Shown here in pieces: positions 54,371-63,046 of a stretch of DNA of 64,000 nucleotides. Source of the stretch: an uncultured Chitinophagaceae bacterium (GTDB lineage Bacteria > Bacteroidota > Bacteroidia > Chitinophagales > Chitinophagaceae). Made by a program: the position numbers and the translations under genes. Every line of letters begins with the position of its first letter. Position 1 is the first letter of the stretch. The notes beneath the pieces were generated by a model. The model was given only the letters and a program-made list of their open reading frames with translations. It made no database searches and had not been told where the DNA came from. The stretch is from the NCBI GenBank assembly GCA_946885665.1, contig CAMPGT010000001.1, forward strand, positions 1 through 64,000, in the 5' to 3' direction.

Positions 54371-55414
54371 ATGAGCTTTTTGCAAAAAATATCATACTAC
54401 TGGTGGTGCCAAATCGCGGGGTGGGGAATAGTGGCGCTTTCCTTCCTGTTCTTTGCCGGTTCATTCGGACAGGGCATCACGCGGGAGTACCTCCTGAAAA
54501 TCATTATCATCGTGGTTTGCGGCATCTTCAGCACACACATGCTCCGCTTGTTCATGCTGGCCAAAAACTGGCTGTTGCTTCCCATAGAAAAACTGCTCAT
54601 CCGCCTTTGCGCCGCTGTCATTGTGACGCTGATCTTCAACGGACTGCTGGTAATAGTAATGGATCAATTGGCCGGCATCGATGCAAACCGCCGCAACCTC
54701 GATTTCATTACGCGGCTCATCGGTAACATGATCGACAGCGGTATCTGGATCATCCCCTGGGTTTTGCTGTATTATTTCTACCACTACTACATGAAGAGCC
54801 GCCGCCAGCAACTCGACACCCTCAAACTCGAGGCCCTCGTAAAAGAACTGGAGCTGAAAACCATAAAGGCCCACATCAACCCGCATTTTATTTTCAATTC
54901 ACTCAACAGCATCCGCGCACTGATCGATGAAAACCCCGGCAGGGCCCGCAATGCCGTTACCAACCTGAGCAACATCCTGCGCAGCAGCATGCAGGCCGAA
55001 AAAACAGAAACCGTTGCGCTTGAAAGGGAATTGAATATTGTGAAAGATTACCTGGCGCTTGAATATATCCGGTTCGAGGACCGGCTCAAAATTGAATACA
55101 ACATCGATATTGAAACGCTGAACCAGCCGGTGCCGCCGATGATGTTGCAAACGCTCGTGGAAAATGCCATCAAGCACGGTATCGGCAAACAGATCAACGG
55201 CGGGATAGTTAAAGTGACATCTGATTTCAATAACGATTACCATGAACTGATCGTTCAGAATTCGGGCCGCCTGAACGGTAGTATAAACGACAATGGATTT
55301 GGGTTATCGAGCACCCGCAACCGCCTTTATCTTTTGTTTGGCGACAAAGCAAAATTTGACATCGCACAGGTGGGCGAACTTGTTGTGGCCCGGGTGCTGA
55401 TTCCCAAATCATAA
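54371..55414 (+). CDS. Sensor histidine kinase, LytS/YehU family
   Basis: A 347-residue membrane kinase. Four or so helices in the first 140 residues (about 12-35, 42-62, 75-100, 120-140), a short coiled linker, then the His_kinase domain: HINPHFIFNSLNSIRALI (phosphoacceptor probably His172), and the ATPase part with PPMMLQTLVENAIKHGI and a GFGLSSTRNRL motif. No extracellular sensor domain is visible, so the signal is unknown. Paired with the LytTR regulator 32 bp downstream. Such pairs are common in Bacteroidota and usually regulate neighbouring or surface genes. Confidence 0.93.
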   Translation: MSFLQKISYYWWCQIAGWGIVALSFLFFAGSFGQGITREYLLKIIIIVVCGIFSTHMLRLFMLAKNWLLLPIEKLLIRLCAAVIVTLIFNGLLVIVMDQLAGIDANRRNLDFITRLIGNMIDSGIWIIPWVLLYYFYHYYMKSRRQQLDTLKLEALVKELELKTIKAHINPHFIFNSLNSIRALIDENPGRARNAVTNLSNILRSSMQAEKTETVALERELNIVKDYLALEYIRFEDRLKIEYNIDIETLNQPVPPMMLQTLVENAIKHGIGKQINGGIVKVTSDFNNDYHELIVQNSGRLNGSINDNGFGLSSTRNRLYLLFGDKAKFDIAQVGELVVARVLIPKS

Positions 55415-55446
55415 CATCTTCGATACGGAAATTAAAAAACAAACGG

Positions 55447-56178
55447 ATGAAAGCTATAATCATAGATGATGAGCGGCTTGCCCGCAACGAGCTGAAAAAA
55501 ATGCTGACCGAATTTCCTGAGGTCGAAGTGGTTGCCGAAGCCGCAAATGCCGATGAAGGCATGGAGAAAATAGAAAGTTTTGCACCCGACCTGGTGTTCC
55601 TCGACATCCAGATGCCCGGAAAAACCGGCTTCGACATGCTCGCAGAACTGGACAAGGCGCCCAACGTGATCTTTACAACGGCATACGATGAATTTGCGCT
55701 CAAAGCCTTTGAAGTGAACGCGCTCGATTACCTCCTTAAGCCGGTGGAAACAAAACGCCTTGCCGATGCCATCCAAAAATATCATTCATTTGAAGAGAGG
55801 GAAGACCAACCTTCTCAACCGGCAAATTATAACCGCTCGGTGCTCAACGAAACGGACCAGGTGTTCGTGAAGGATGGGGAACGCTGCTGGTTCGTAAAGC
55901 TGACGGACATCCGCCTCTTCGAAAGCGTCGGCAATTATGCGAAAGTATATTTCGGAGCGAATAAACCCCTCATCCTGAAATCGCTGAATGCATTGGAAGA
56001 AAGGCTCGACGAAAAGATCTTTTTCAGGGCGAACAGGAAACACATTGTGAACCTGAGGTTGATAGAAAAAATAGAACCCTATTTTAACGGCGGGCTGCTG
56101 CTTGAACTGAAAGGGGGCGAGAAGATCGAAGTGAGCCGCCGGCAAACCGTTAAGTTCAAAGAGATGATGAGCCTCTGA
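55447..56178 (+). CDS. Response regulator with LytTR DNA-binding domain
   Basis: A 243-residue regulator. Receiver at about 1-118 with DDER, phosphoacceptor Asp53 in LVFLDIQMPGKTGFDML, Thr in FTTAYDE and Lys in DYLLKPVE; LytTR domain at about 140-240 with DGERCWFVKLTDIRLFESVGNYAKVYFG, FFRANRKHIVNLRLIEKIEPYFNGGLLLEL and SRRQTVKFKEMM. Cognate to the kinase just upstream. Confidence 0.95.
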   Translation: MKAIIIDDERLARNELKKMLTEFPEVEVVAEAANADEGMEKIESFAPDLVFLDIQMPGKTGFDMLAELDKAPNVIFTTAYDEFALKAFEVNALDYLLKPVETKRLADAIQKYHSFEEREDQPSQPANYNRSVLNETDQVFVKDGERCWFVKLTDIRLFESVGNYAKVYFGANKPLILKSLNALEERLDEKIFFRANRKHIVNLRLIEKIEPYFNGGLLLELKGGEKIEVSRRQTVKFKEMMSL

Positions 56179-56190
56179 GCGGAACCTTAC

Positions 56191-57000
56191 TCATGATTTG
56201 ACCGCGTAAATCATTATATCGCTGCCGGGATTTTTTGGGAAAAGTATTTTTGACGTTGCCCGGTAACGGTGCCGCTTCAACAATGCAATGAATTGCTCAA
56301 GCCGATCCGCACCGTGCATGCTTCGGTGAAACTCGATAATAAATTGCCGGATCTTTCCTGACTGCAACGTTTCATGATGCTCGAGATCCGAAAGAATGTC
56401 TATTTCAGCTCCTTCCACATCTATTTTTACCAGCTCGATATTTTCAAAACGCTGCAAAAATCCGGACAACCTGGTGGCGCGTACTTCCTCGGTTAGTGCG
56501 TTGCGGTTCGTTGCTTCAAGAGAAGCATTGATGACAGAATCCGCCACATGCAGAGTCATCGCGCGGTCAACGTTCGACAAAGCGTTTTCATGAATGAATA
56601 CATTGTTCAGTTTGTTTTCTTCTATATTTCTTCGGAGAAAATAGAGTGCTTTGCTGTATGGTTCAAAACAATGAATAACTGCATCGGGAAACAATGATCT
56701 GAAGTATAACGCGGATATGCCGATGTTCGCACCGCAGTCAATAATGACGGGCGATTTTATTGATGCTGCGAAATGGTACTCCTGGTCCACAAATTTCTCT
56801 TTGATCAGTTGGCTGGCGACGGCATGGGCGGGGGCATGAATGATGAATCGTCCGAGCCGGACATGCACGCTGCCCGTTTTCTTTCCGAATCTTTTGGACA
56901 ATGCAAGAGTAACCAGCGCACGCAACAAGGCAAAGCGCGACACCGCAGGGTTTCTTTTGAAGGCGGCGACTAAAAATGGTTTGATGAGTGTAAAAAGCAT
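56191..57000 (-). CDS. FkbM family methyltransferase
   Basis: A 269-residue SAM-dependent methyltransferase from the ATG at 57000 (a TTG at 57015 is possible). The FkbM core has IIDCGANIGISALYFRSLFPDAVIHCFEPYSKAL (SAM-binding motif), a SNVDRAMTL segment and LVKIDVEGAEIDIL. FkbM proteins O-methylate sugars, lipids or peptides; the substrate here is not predictable. It is 21 bp downstream of the GH9 gene and may be co-transcribed. Confidence 0.88.
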   Translation of the reverse strand: MLFTLIKPFLVAAFKRNPAVSRFALLRALVTLALSKRFGKKTGSVHVRLGRFIIHAPAHAVASQLIKEKFVDQEYHFAASIKSPVIIDCGANIGISALYFRSLFPDAVIHCFEPYSKALYFLRRNIEENKLNNVFIHENALSNVDRAMTLHVADSVINASLEATNRNALTEEVRATRLSGFLQRFENIELVKIDVEGAEIDILSDLEHHETLQSGKIRQFIIEFHRSMHGADRLEQFIALLKRHRYRATSKILFPKNPGSDIMIYAVKS

Positions 57001-57021
57001 TTGCGTGCGCTTCAATGCTTG

Positions 57022-58791
57022 TTACTTCTTTGTCTTTTGCGCTTCGGCTTCTCTTGCAGCGAGCAGGTAAATCAGCGAAGCGGTGCCGTCCATCGTCGGT
57101 TCGTTGGTGCTGTAATCGCCGAAATCGTCATGATACACTGCCAGGTCGCTCTGAAACTGCGCATATTGATCGGGGTTATATAGCCTGAGGCCGATCAGGT
57201 TTTTGAAGATGCTGGTGTAAACCGGGCCGTCAACGAGGCCACCGTCGATTGGGTAATTTTTCAGGTGGGTGAATGAAGAATGTGGATCCACCGGCGTGTC
57301 GCCCCAAGCCGGTAATCCATACACCATGGATGTGCCCCAGGGGTTACATCCAAAGAGCCAGTCGAAATTGGCTTGTGCCAGTTCGTCGTACTGTGCGTTG
57401 CCGGAAAGTTTTTTATACCAGTAGCACTGAATGGCAAAGGAGGTGGTGAGATTGTTGCTGCACCAAATGAAAGGTATCGCCCGGTAAAAAGCATTTTTTT
57501 CAGCTTTTTCCCATACCCGGTTGATGCCGTCCCTGTAATAATTGATCACTTGCGTTTTATCGCCGCCTTTCAATCCTTTTGCAAGCTCGTAATGCCCGAG
57601 GTTGATAAAGGGGTACCACTGATAGTGTTTGGCGGTGTCTGCCCCGAGCCAGGGTGTTACCGGTTCTTGCTGTGCGTATTTCCCGGCCTCATCATAACGC
57701 CTGAGCCACGCGGCCGCCAGCTCCATATCGTCCACCCAGTTGTCCTCTGCATAGATGTAAGGAGACAAAACAGAAACCGTTTGTGTAACGCCTGGTTTTT
57801 TTAAAGCAAAGGCATAGGCCGATGCAGCTTTACGGGCCAGTGTTTTACTATAGGTTTTGTCGGTTCGTTTATACAGTTCGGCGCCGAGCGAAAAGGCGCT
57901 GCTGAATTTGGCGGCGGTTGACGAGGTCCCCTTTGTGTCGTTCATGAACTTTCCTCTTTGCTGCGGTTCGCCATTGATAAAATATACCGGGCGTTCATAG
58001 CCACGGTTGTACTGGCTGTCTTGTTTGGGAATGCGCATGGAGATGTGATCCCTGTCGTCGGCGATCTGGTTGAAGAGCCATTCATCTTTCGGATGCATCT
58101 TCAACAGCCAGTCGAGTCCCCATTTCGCTTCGTCGAGCACATCAGCCACGCCGTTTTTCCCGTCGAGGCCGTTCGATTGTTTGGTATCGGTGAATACTTT
58201 TGAGAAGTCGCGGTAAGCGGCGAGCAGGTGATAGGTAGCGTTGGCTGAAGTTGTAGAATACTGGAGATAGTCGGTGGCATCGTGCCATCCTCCCACTACG
58301 TCTATGTGCGTGCTGTCAGGAAGGCCCGCATCTTTTCCATACAGCACGTAGCCGTCATGCGTATGGCAGCTATCTTTAAGAAAGGGATTAAACCCGGTGC
58401 GTTGCTGGCGCATGTACCTCAAGCAGAAATCGGCTGCTCCCTTGTACACGTCATTGTTAATGCTGAAGTACGGTGATTTGGCCCCACCTGCCGAAATGCA
58501 GTAAATGCCCGGTTTTTTAAAAGATGAAAAGTTGAGGCGGTACGTTTGCGAAAAAGGGCCGTAGGCGCCAAATGCTGTACCTGCCTTGCTTGTAAAAACT
58601 GTTTTACCGGAGATTGAATCGATCACTGAAAATTCGCTGATGCTTTCATTTACCTTGCCGCACCAGATGGCTACTTTAATTCCCGACGGCGTATAGCCCA
58701 ACATGTTTATTCTTATCCACGCGTTCTCCTGAGCCTGTAGCAAGGATGATGATATAAGAAAGATCAATGCAAGCGTAGCAAGCGGTCTCAT
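57022..58791 (-). CDS. Glycoside hydrolase family 9 (cellulase-type)
   Basis: A 589-residue exported enzyme (signal peptide about 1-20, ending LLQAQ). An N-terminal Ig-like CelD_N domain (about 24-110, WIRINMLGYTPSGIKVAIW) precedes the GH9 (alpha/alpha)6 barrel. Catalytic candidates: the nucleophile/base Asp pair in GGWHDATDYLQY (Asp171, Asp174) and acid Glu564 in YSTNEPTMDG. GCNPWGTSMVYGLP is a conserved GH9 segment. Probably an endo-beta-glucanase or related beta-glucan/exo-acting enzyme; whether it is active on cellulose is unknown. No dockerin or T9SS domain, so possibly periplasmic. Confidence 0.93.
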   Translation of the reverse strand: MRPLATLALIFLISSSLLQAQENAWIRINMLGYTPSGIKVAIWCGKVNESISEFSVIDSISGKTVFTSKAGTAFGAYGPFSQTYRLNFSSFKKPGIYCISAGGAKSPYFSINNDVYKGAADFCLRYMRQQRTGFNPFLKDSCHTHDGYVLYGKDAGLPDSTHIDVVGGWHDATDYLQYSTTSANATYHLLAAYRDFSKVFTDTKQSNGLDGKNGVADVLDEAKWGLDWLLKMHPKDEWLFNQIADDRDHISMRIPKQDSQYNRGYERPVYFINGEPQQRGKFMNDTKGTSSTAAKFSSAFSLGAELYKRTDKTYSKTLARKAASAYAFALKKPGVTQTVSVLSPYIYAEDNWVDDMELAAAWLRRYDEAGKYAQQEPVTPWLGADTAKHYQWYPFINLGHYELAKGLKGGDKTQVINYYRDGINRVWEKAEKNAFYRAIPFIWCSNNLTTSFAIQCYWYKKLSGNAQYDELAQANFDWLFGCNPWGTSMVYGLPAWGDTPVDPHSSFTHLKNYPIDGGLVDGPVYTSIFKNLIGLRLYNPDQYAQFQSDLAVYHDDFGDYSTNEPTMDGTASLIYLLAAREAEAQKTKK

Positions 58792-58801
58792 AAAAAAGAA
58801 A

Positions 58802-60100
58802 TTAAAATTTATGCATCACCTTGTCCATTTCCTGCACGATATTTTCATTATGCAAATTACCGATACTGCCTTCGTGCGTGTGCTTCAGCCCTTTTGAAAA
58901 ATCGAATGAGAAGTTCCCCTTTTCAATTTGATCACCCACTGTTTTATATGCTTCGCGAAAAGGAACGCCTTTGTTCACGAGTTCGTTCACCGCCTCGACG
59001 CTGAAAATGTATTTATACTTCTCGTCTTTCAGTATATCTTTTCTAAAGCTGATATTCGAGATCATCAATTTCGTCATGTGCAAACAGGAAGTTAGTTCAG
59101 TAAACACAGGAAACAAAATTTCTTTGGTGAGCTGCAGGTCGCGGTGATAACCCGATGGAAGATTGTTCACGAGCAGTGTCAGTTCATTGGGGACCGACTG
59201 AATCCGGTTGCAATGCGCGCGCACCAGTTCGAACACATCGGGGTTCTTTTTATGCGGCATAATGCTGCTGCCCGTTGTAAGTTCGGAAGGGAAATAAATG
59301 AAGTTGAAGTTCTGGTTAAGGTACAGGCAGCAATCCATGGCAAGCTTTCCGAGCGTTGCGGCTATCGAAGCAAGTGCCTGTGCAACGATCTTTTCCGTTT
59401 TGCCCCTGCTCATCTGCGCATACACGGAATTGTGGTTTATCGTTCCGAAATGCAGCAATTCGGTGGTGAGCGTTCGGTTAAGAGGAAATGACGATCCGTA
59501 ACCGGCGCCACTGCCCAGTGGATTTTTATTGGCGATGGCATAGGCGGCGGATAAAAGTTCCGCATCATCCACAAGGCTTTCGGCATATGCGCCGAGCCAG
59601 AGTCCCGCAGACGAAGGCATGGCGATTTGCAAATGCGTATACCCGGGAATAAGGATGTCCCTGTGTTTCTCGCTTTGTGCGATGAGCAGATCGAACAGGC
59701 TTCTTACTTCCTCTTTTATTTTTAAGATTTCGGCGCGCAGAAACAATTTGATATCAACCGCTACCTGGTCGTTCCTGCTCCTCCCGCTGTGTATTTTTTT
59801 GCCGGCGTCTCCGATTCTCTCTGTAAGCATCAGCTCTACCTGTGAGTGGATGTCTTCTACCCCTTCGTCTATTTTAAAGTTGCCAGCTTTTATTTCGTTT
59901 AGGATAACGCGCAATCCTGCCAACGCTTTTTCTGCCTCGTCTTTTTCCATCAGCCCCGTTTGCTGCAGCATCGTCACGTGCGCGATGGTGCCGGTAACAT
60001 CATGTTCCGCCAGTTGCAGGTCAAATTCATTGTCGCGGCCAACCGTGAATGTTTCGATCTGTTGCGAGGTGCTTGTATTTTCTTTGCTCCAGAGTTTCAT
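58802..60100 (-). CDS. argH: Argininosuccinate lyase
   Basis: Final step of arginine synthesis: argininosuccinate to arginine and fumarate. 432 residues from the ATG at 60100 (a TTG at 60103 adjoins). Conserved: DIHSQVELMLTERIGDAGKKIHSGRSRNDQVAVD (active-site region), PGYTHLQIAMPSSAGLWLGAY, the GS flexible loop in TTGSSIMPHKKNPDVFEL, and the C-terminal helices. Follows argE by 10 bp in the arg operon, last gene of the run. Confidence 0.97.
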   Translation of the reverse strand: MKLWSKENTSTSQQIETFTVGRDNEFDLQLAEHDVTGTIAHVTMLQQTGLMEKDEAEKALAGLRVILNEIKAGNFKIDEGVEDIHSQVELMLTERIGDAGKKIHSGRSRNDQVAVDIKLFLRAEILKIKEEVRSLFDLLIAQSEKHRDILIPGYTHLQIAMPSSAGLWLGAYAESLVDDAELLSAAYAIANKNPLGSGAGYGSSFPLNRTLTTELLHFGTINHNSVYAQMSRGKTEKIVAQALASIAATLGKLAMDCCLYLNQNFNFIYFPSELTTGSSIMPHKKNPDVFELVRAHCNRIQSVPNELTLLVNNLPSGYHRDLQLTKEILFPVFTELTSCLHMTKLMISNISFRKDILKDEKYKYIFSVEAVNELVNKGVPFREAYKTVGDQIEKGNFSFDFSKGLKHTHEGSIGNLHNENIVQEMDKVMHKF

Positions 60101-60110
60101 CAAACTTTTT

Positions 60111-61178
60111 TTAATATAGGATATTTTTCAGCAGGTTGATGTAAATATCAATGCCTTCTTTGATTTCTTCTGTATAAATAAATTCATCGGCCGTGTGGCT
60201 CCTGGCCGAGTCGCCGGGCCCCATTTTCAATGCCGGGAAAGGCATCAGCGCTTTGTCGGACGTGGTTGGCGAGCCGTAGTAAGTTCTTCCGAGTTTGATG
60301 CCCGATTGCACAACGGGATGACTAACGGGTATCAGCGACGACCGCATTCTCATGCTTCTGGGTTTCACTTCGGCGGTTACATTCTTCTTTATTTCAGCAA
60401 GCAATTCGTCAAAGGTGTACAATTCATTGACCCTGATGTCGGCAACAAAAGCGCATTGCGGCGGCACAACGTTGTGGGCCTTGTTATCGGTATGTATAAC
60501 GGTCACCGACATTTTTACCGGACCCAAAAGTTCGGATACTTTTGGAAACTGGAAACTGCGGAACCAGTCGATATCTTTCATTGCTTTGTAAATGGCATTC
60601 TCGCCTTCGTTACGCGCCGCGTGCCCCGCTTTCCCGGTAGCCGTACAATCCAATACCAGCAGTCCTTTCTCTGCTATTGCCATTTGCATTTGCGTGGGTT
60701 CGCCTACGATGGCAAAGAAAATGTTGCCGAGGGAGGGCAGCAGTTTTTCGATGCCGTTGTGGCCCGATATTTCTTCCTCGGCTGTAGCGGCAAGCGCAAT
60801 ATTATACTGAAGCGAGGGCTCATTATAAAAGTGAAGAAACGTTGCCATAAGGCTTACCAGCGGGCCGCCCGCGTCGTTGCTGCCGAGGCCGAACAGCTTA
60901 CCGTGTTTTTCGATCGGGGAGAAAGGATCATGGGTGTATCCCTGGTTGGGCTTTACCGTGTCGTGATGCGAGTTAAGGAGAATCGTGGGCCTTGACGCGT
61001 CAAAGAATTTGTTGAATGCGAATACGTTGTTGGCGATCCGGGAATGTTCGATGCCCCGCTCGCCCAGGAAACGGGCGATGGCGCCCGCCGTCTGGTCTTC
61101 CTCCCTGCTGAATGAGGGGATGGAGATCAGCTCTTTGAGCAGGCCAAGCGCTTCGTTATAGGTATTTGTTGCGTTCAT
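60111..61178 (-). CDS. argE: M20 family deacylase (N-acyl-ornithine/citrulline deacetylase)
   Basis: A 355-residue dizinc peptidase-family hydrolase from the ATG at 61178. Motifs: SHHDTVKPNQG (first zinc His/Asp), LGSNDAGGPLVSL (bridging Asp), ALAATAEEEISGHNGIEKLL (catalytic Glu pair), VGEPTQMQMAIAEKG, and GPGDSARSHTADEFI near the C-terminus. With a carbamoyltransferase of the succinylornithine type next door, the natural substrate is probably N-succinyl- or N-acetylcitrulline rather than acetylornithine. Upstream sequence up to the argB stop is a heptamer array. Confidence 0.9.
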   Translation of the reverse strand: MNATNTYNEALGLLKELISIPSFSREEDQTAGAIARFLGERGIEHSRIANNVFAFNKFFDASRPTILLNSHHDTVKPNQGYTHDPFSPIEKHGKLFGLGSNDAGGPLVSLMATFLHFYNEPSLQYNIALAATAEEEISGHNGIEKLLPSLGNIFFAIVGEPTQMQMAIAEKGLLVLDCTATGKAGHAARNEGENAIYKAMKDIDWFRSFQFPKVSELLGPVKMSVTVIHTDNKAHNVVPPQCAFVADIRVNELYTFDELLAEIKKNVTAEVKPRSMRMRSSLIPVSHPVVQSGIKLGRTYYGSPTTSDKALMPFPALKMGPGDSARSHTADEFIYTEEIKEGIDIYINLLKNILY

Positions 61179-61196
61179 TTTTTTGGGATTGGTTAT

Positions 61197-61259
61197 ACGG
61201 CAGTCGGCAATGGGCAATGTAATTAGGTTGCCGGTTGCTGTTTGCCGTTTGCCGGCTCT
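61197..61259. repeat. Heptamer tandem array, site 9 (overlaps argB 3' end)
   Basis: Frames ACGGCAG, TCGGCAA, TGGGCAA, TGTAATT, AGGTTGC, CGGTTGC, TGTTTGC, CGTTTGC, CGGCTCT. The second half is the coding sequence of the last dozen residues of argB; the stop codon is in the middle of the array. Confidence 0.85.
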
Positions 61260-62041
61260 GTTTCCACCAGCCTTGTGCCGCATGCGCCGGTGATAAGATC
61301 GCCCAGGCGTTCGGCGCTGCCGATGATGACAGCTTTCACGCCCCTGTTAATGGCTGCAAAAGCATTTTCGAGCTTTGGAATCATCCCGGCAAAGATTACT
61401 TTTTCGGCCTTCAGCTTCTCGAAATCCGTTGCATTGATCACCGGGATCGCGGTCTCGTCATTGTCTGCATCCATCAGTACGCCTGCTTTTTCAAAACCAT
61501 ATACCAGCGTCACTTCGTACTTACCGCTCATCGCTGTGGCAATTTCCTGCGCAATGGTATCTGCATTCGTATTCAGCAACTGCCCGTTGCCGTCATGGGT
61601 AATCGGGGCCACAACAACGTCGAGCTCCTGTTGCAGCAGGCTATGAAAAAAGCCGGTGTTCACTGCATCCACATCGCCCGCGAAGCCATAATCGATGGCG
61701 GCATTCACACGTTTATGCGCCATTATCGCATTTCCGTCGGCGCCGGAAATGCCCAGTGCATTGCAGCCGTGCTGCTGCAATTGTGAAACAATATTCTTGT
61801 TGATGTACCCGCCGTACACCATTGTAACGATCTTCAGCGTTTCAGCGTCGGTGATGCGCCTGCCCTCTACCAACTGCTGTTCGATGCCGAGCCTTTCCGC
61901 CATTTTCGTCGCGAGCTTTCCACCGCCATGCACCAGTATCTTCTTCTCTTTGATATGTGAAAATTCGCGAAGAAAGGCCCTCAGTTTACTATCGTTGTCA
62001 ATAATATTTCCACCGATCTTGATTACGAGGAGCCTGTTCAT
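61223..62041 (-). CDS. argB: Acetylglutamate (acylglutamate) kinase
   Basis: Phosphorylates the N-acylated glutamate in arginine synthesis. 272 residues from the ATG at 62041. Amino-acid-kinase fold: LLVIKIGGNIIDND, KILVHGGGKLATKMAERLGI, VVAPITHDGNGQLLNTNADTIA, ATDFEKLKAEKVIFAGMIPKLENA. The family's normal end is near ACGTRLV; the remaining ETEPANGKQQPAT is encoded by a heptamer repeat and is probably extra. Its start overlaps the argF' stop by 4 bp (ATGA). Feedback-inhibition helices seen in some enzymes are absent. Confidence 0.95.
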   Translation of the reverse strand: MNRLLVIKIGGNIIDNDSKLRAFLREFSHIKEKKILVHGGGKLATKMAERLGIEQQLVEGRRITDAETLKIVTMVYGGYINKNIVSQLQQHGCNALGISGADGNAIMAHKRVNAAIDYGFAGDVDAVNTGFFHSLLQQELDVVVAPITHDGNGQLLNTNADTIAQEIATAMSGKYEVTLVYGFEKAGVLMDADNDETAIPVINATDFEKLKAEKVIFAGMIPKLENAFAAINRGVKAVIIGSAERLGDLITGACGTRLVETEPANGKQQPAT

Positions 62042-63006
62042 CTTGCGAGCCCGTTTGCGTGAAGGATTTCGGACAATACGGCCTGTGCCGCCCACACGCG
62101 GTTGGAGGCCTGCAGGGTTACAATGCTGTTGGGCCCGTCGAGCACCTCGTCACTGAGTTCGATATTTCTCCTCACCGGCAGGCAGTGCATCACCTTTGCG
62201 TTGTTGGTTTGCGATAATTTTTCGTTGGTGAGCATCCAGTCGGGATCGTTGCTGTAGATTTTGCCGTAATCTTCAAACGTGCTCCAGTTTTTCACGTACA
62301 CGAAGTCAGCGTTTTTGAGCGCTTCTTCCTGGTCATGGGTGATGGTGGCGCCTTTGGTAAATTGCGTATCGAGTTCGTAATCTTCAGGATGGGTAATGAC
62401 AAAATCGGCTTTGCACCAGGCGTTGATCCATTGTGAAAAGCTGTTGGCCACACATTGGGGAAGCGGCTTGACGTGCGGCGCCCAGGTGAGGACAATCTTT
62501 GGTTTTTTTGCCGGCTGCTGCAAATGTTCAGTGATGGTGATCACATCGGTGAGGCTTTGCAGGGGGTGCAGTGTTGCGCTCTCGAGGCTCACCACCGGAA
62601 CGCCTGAGTACCTGATGAATTGTTTGATATAGAGTTCGCTGTAATCGTATTCCCTGTTCTTGAGCGAAGGGAACGTGCGGACGCACAGTATGTCAAAATA
62701 TTTACCCATCACGGGTGCCGCGTCTTTAACATGTTCCACGGTGGTGCCGCTCATGATGGCTTCGTCTTCGAATTCGAGTGCCCAGCCTTCCTGGGTTATG
62801 TTGAACACGATTGGTTCCATCCCGAGGTTTTGCGCGGCGATCTGTGTGCTGAGGCGCGTACGCATGCTGGGGTTTAAAAACAATAAACCGATTTTTCTGT
62901 TCTTTCCGAGTTGATGGTCCTTCAGGGGATTGGCTTTATAGTTCAGCGCTTTGCTGACGAGCGTATCTATTGAAGGAACATCGTTGGCGGAAATGAAATT
63001 TTGCAT
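62038..63006 (-). CDS. argF': N-succinylornithine carbamoyltransferase (ArgF' type)
   Basis: Carbamoylates an N-acylated ornithine, the Bacteroidota variant of arginine synthesis. 322 residues. Carbamoyl-phosphate site SMRTR at 47-51; VRTFPSLKNREYDY; HPLQSLTDVITI; MTWAP-type TWAPHVKPLPQCVANSFSQW; HCLPVRRN. The specificity loop at 86-92 reads SGTTVEH, with Val90 where the Bacteroides fragilis succinylornithine enzyme has Pro90 and the Xanthomonas acetylornithine enzyme has Glu92. This excludes the classical ornithine enzyme and favours succinylornithine. Co-transcribed with argB (ATGA overlap) after argD. Confidence 0.93.
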   Translation of the reverse strand: MQNFISANDVPSIDTLVSKALNYKANPLKDHQLGKNRKIGLLFLNPSMRTRLSTQIAAQNLGMEPIVFNITQEGWALEFEDEAIMSGTTVEHVKDAAPVMGKYFDILCVRTFPSLKNREYDYSELYIKQFIRYSGVPVVSLESATLHPLQSLTDVITITEHLQQPAKKPKIVLTWAPHVKPLPQCVANSFSQWINAWCKADFVITHPEDYELDTQFTKGATITHDQEEALKNADFVYVKNWSTFEDYGKIYSNDPDWMLTNEKLSQTNNAKVMHCLPVRRNIELSDEVLDGPNSIVTLQASNRVWAAQAVLSEILHANGLAR

Positions 63007-63046
63007 TGATGAAGGAATTTTTTTATGAATCGATAGTCATTTTTTC

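Noticed and set aside
61179..61283. Extended N-terminus of the M20 deacylase reaching into argB
   Set aside because: The added 35 residues are translated from the heptamer array and have no family counterpart; ATG 61178 matches the conserved start.
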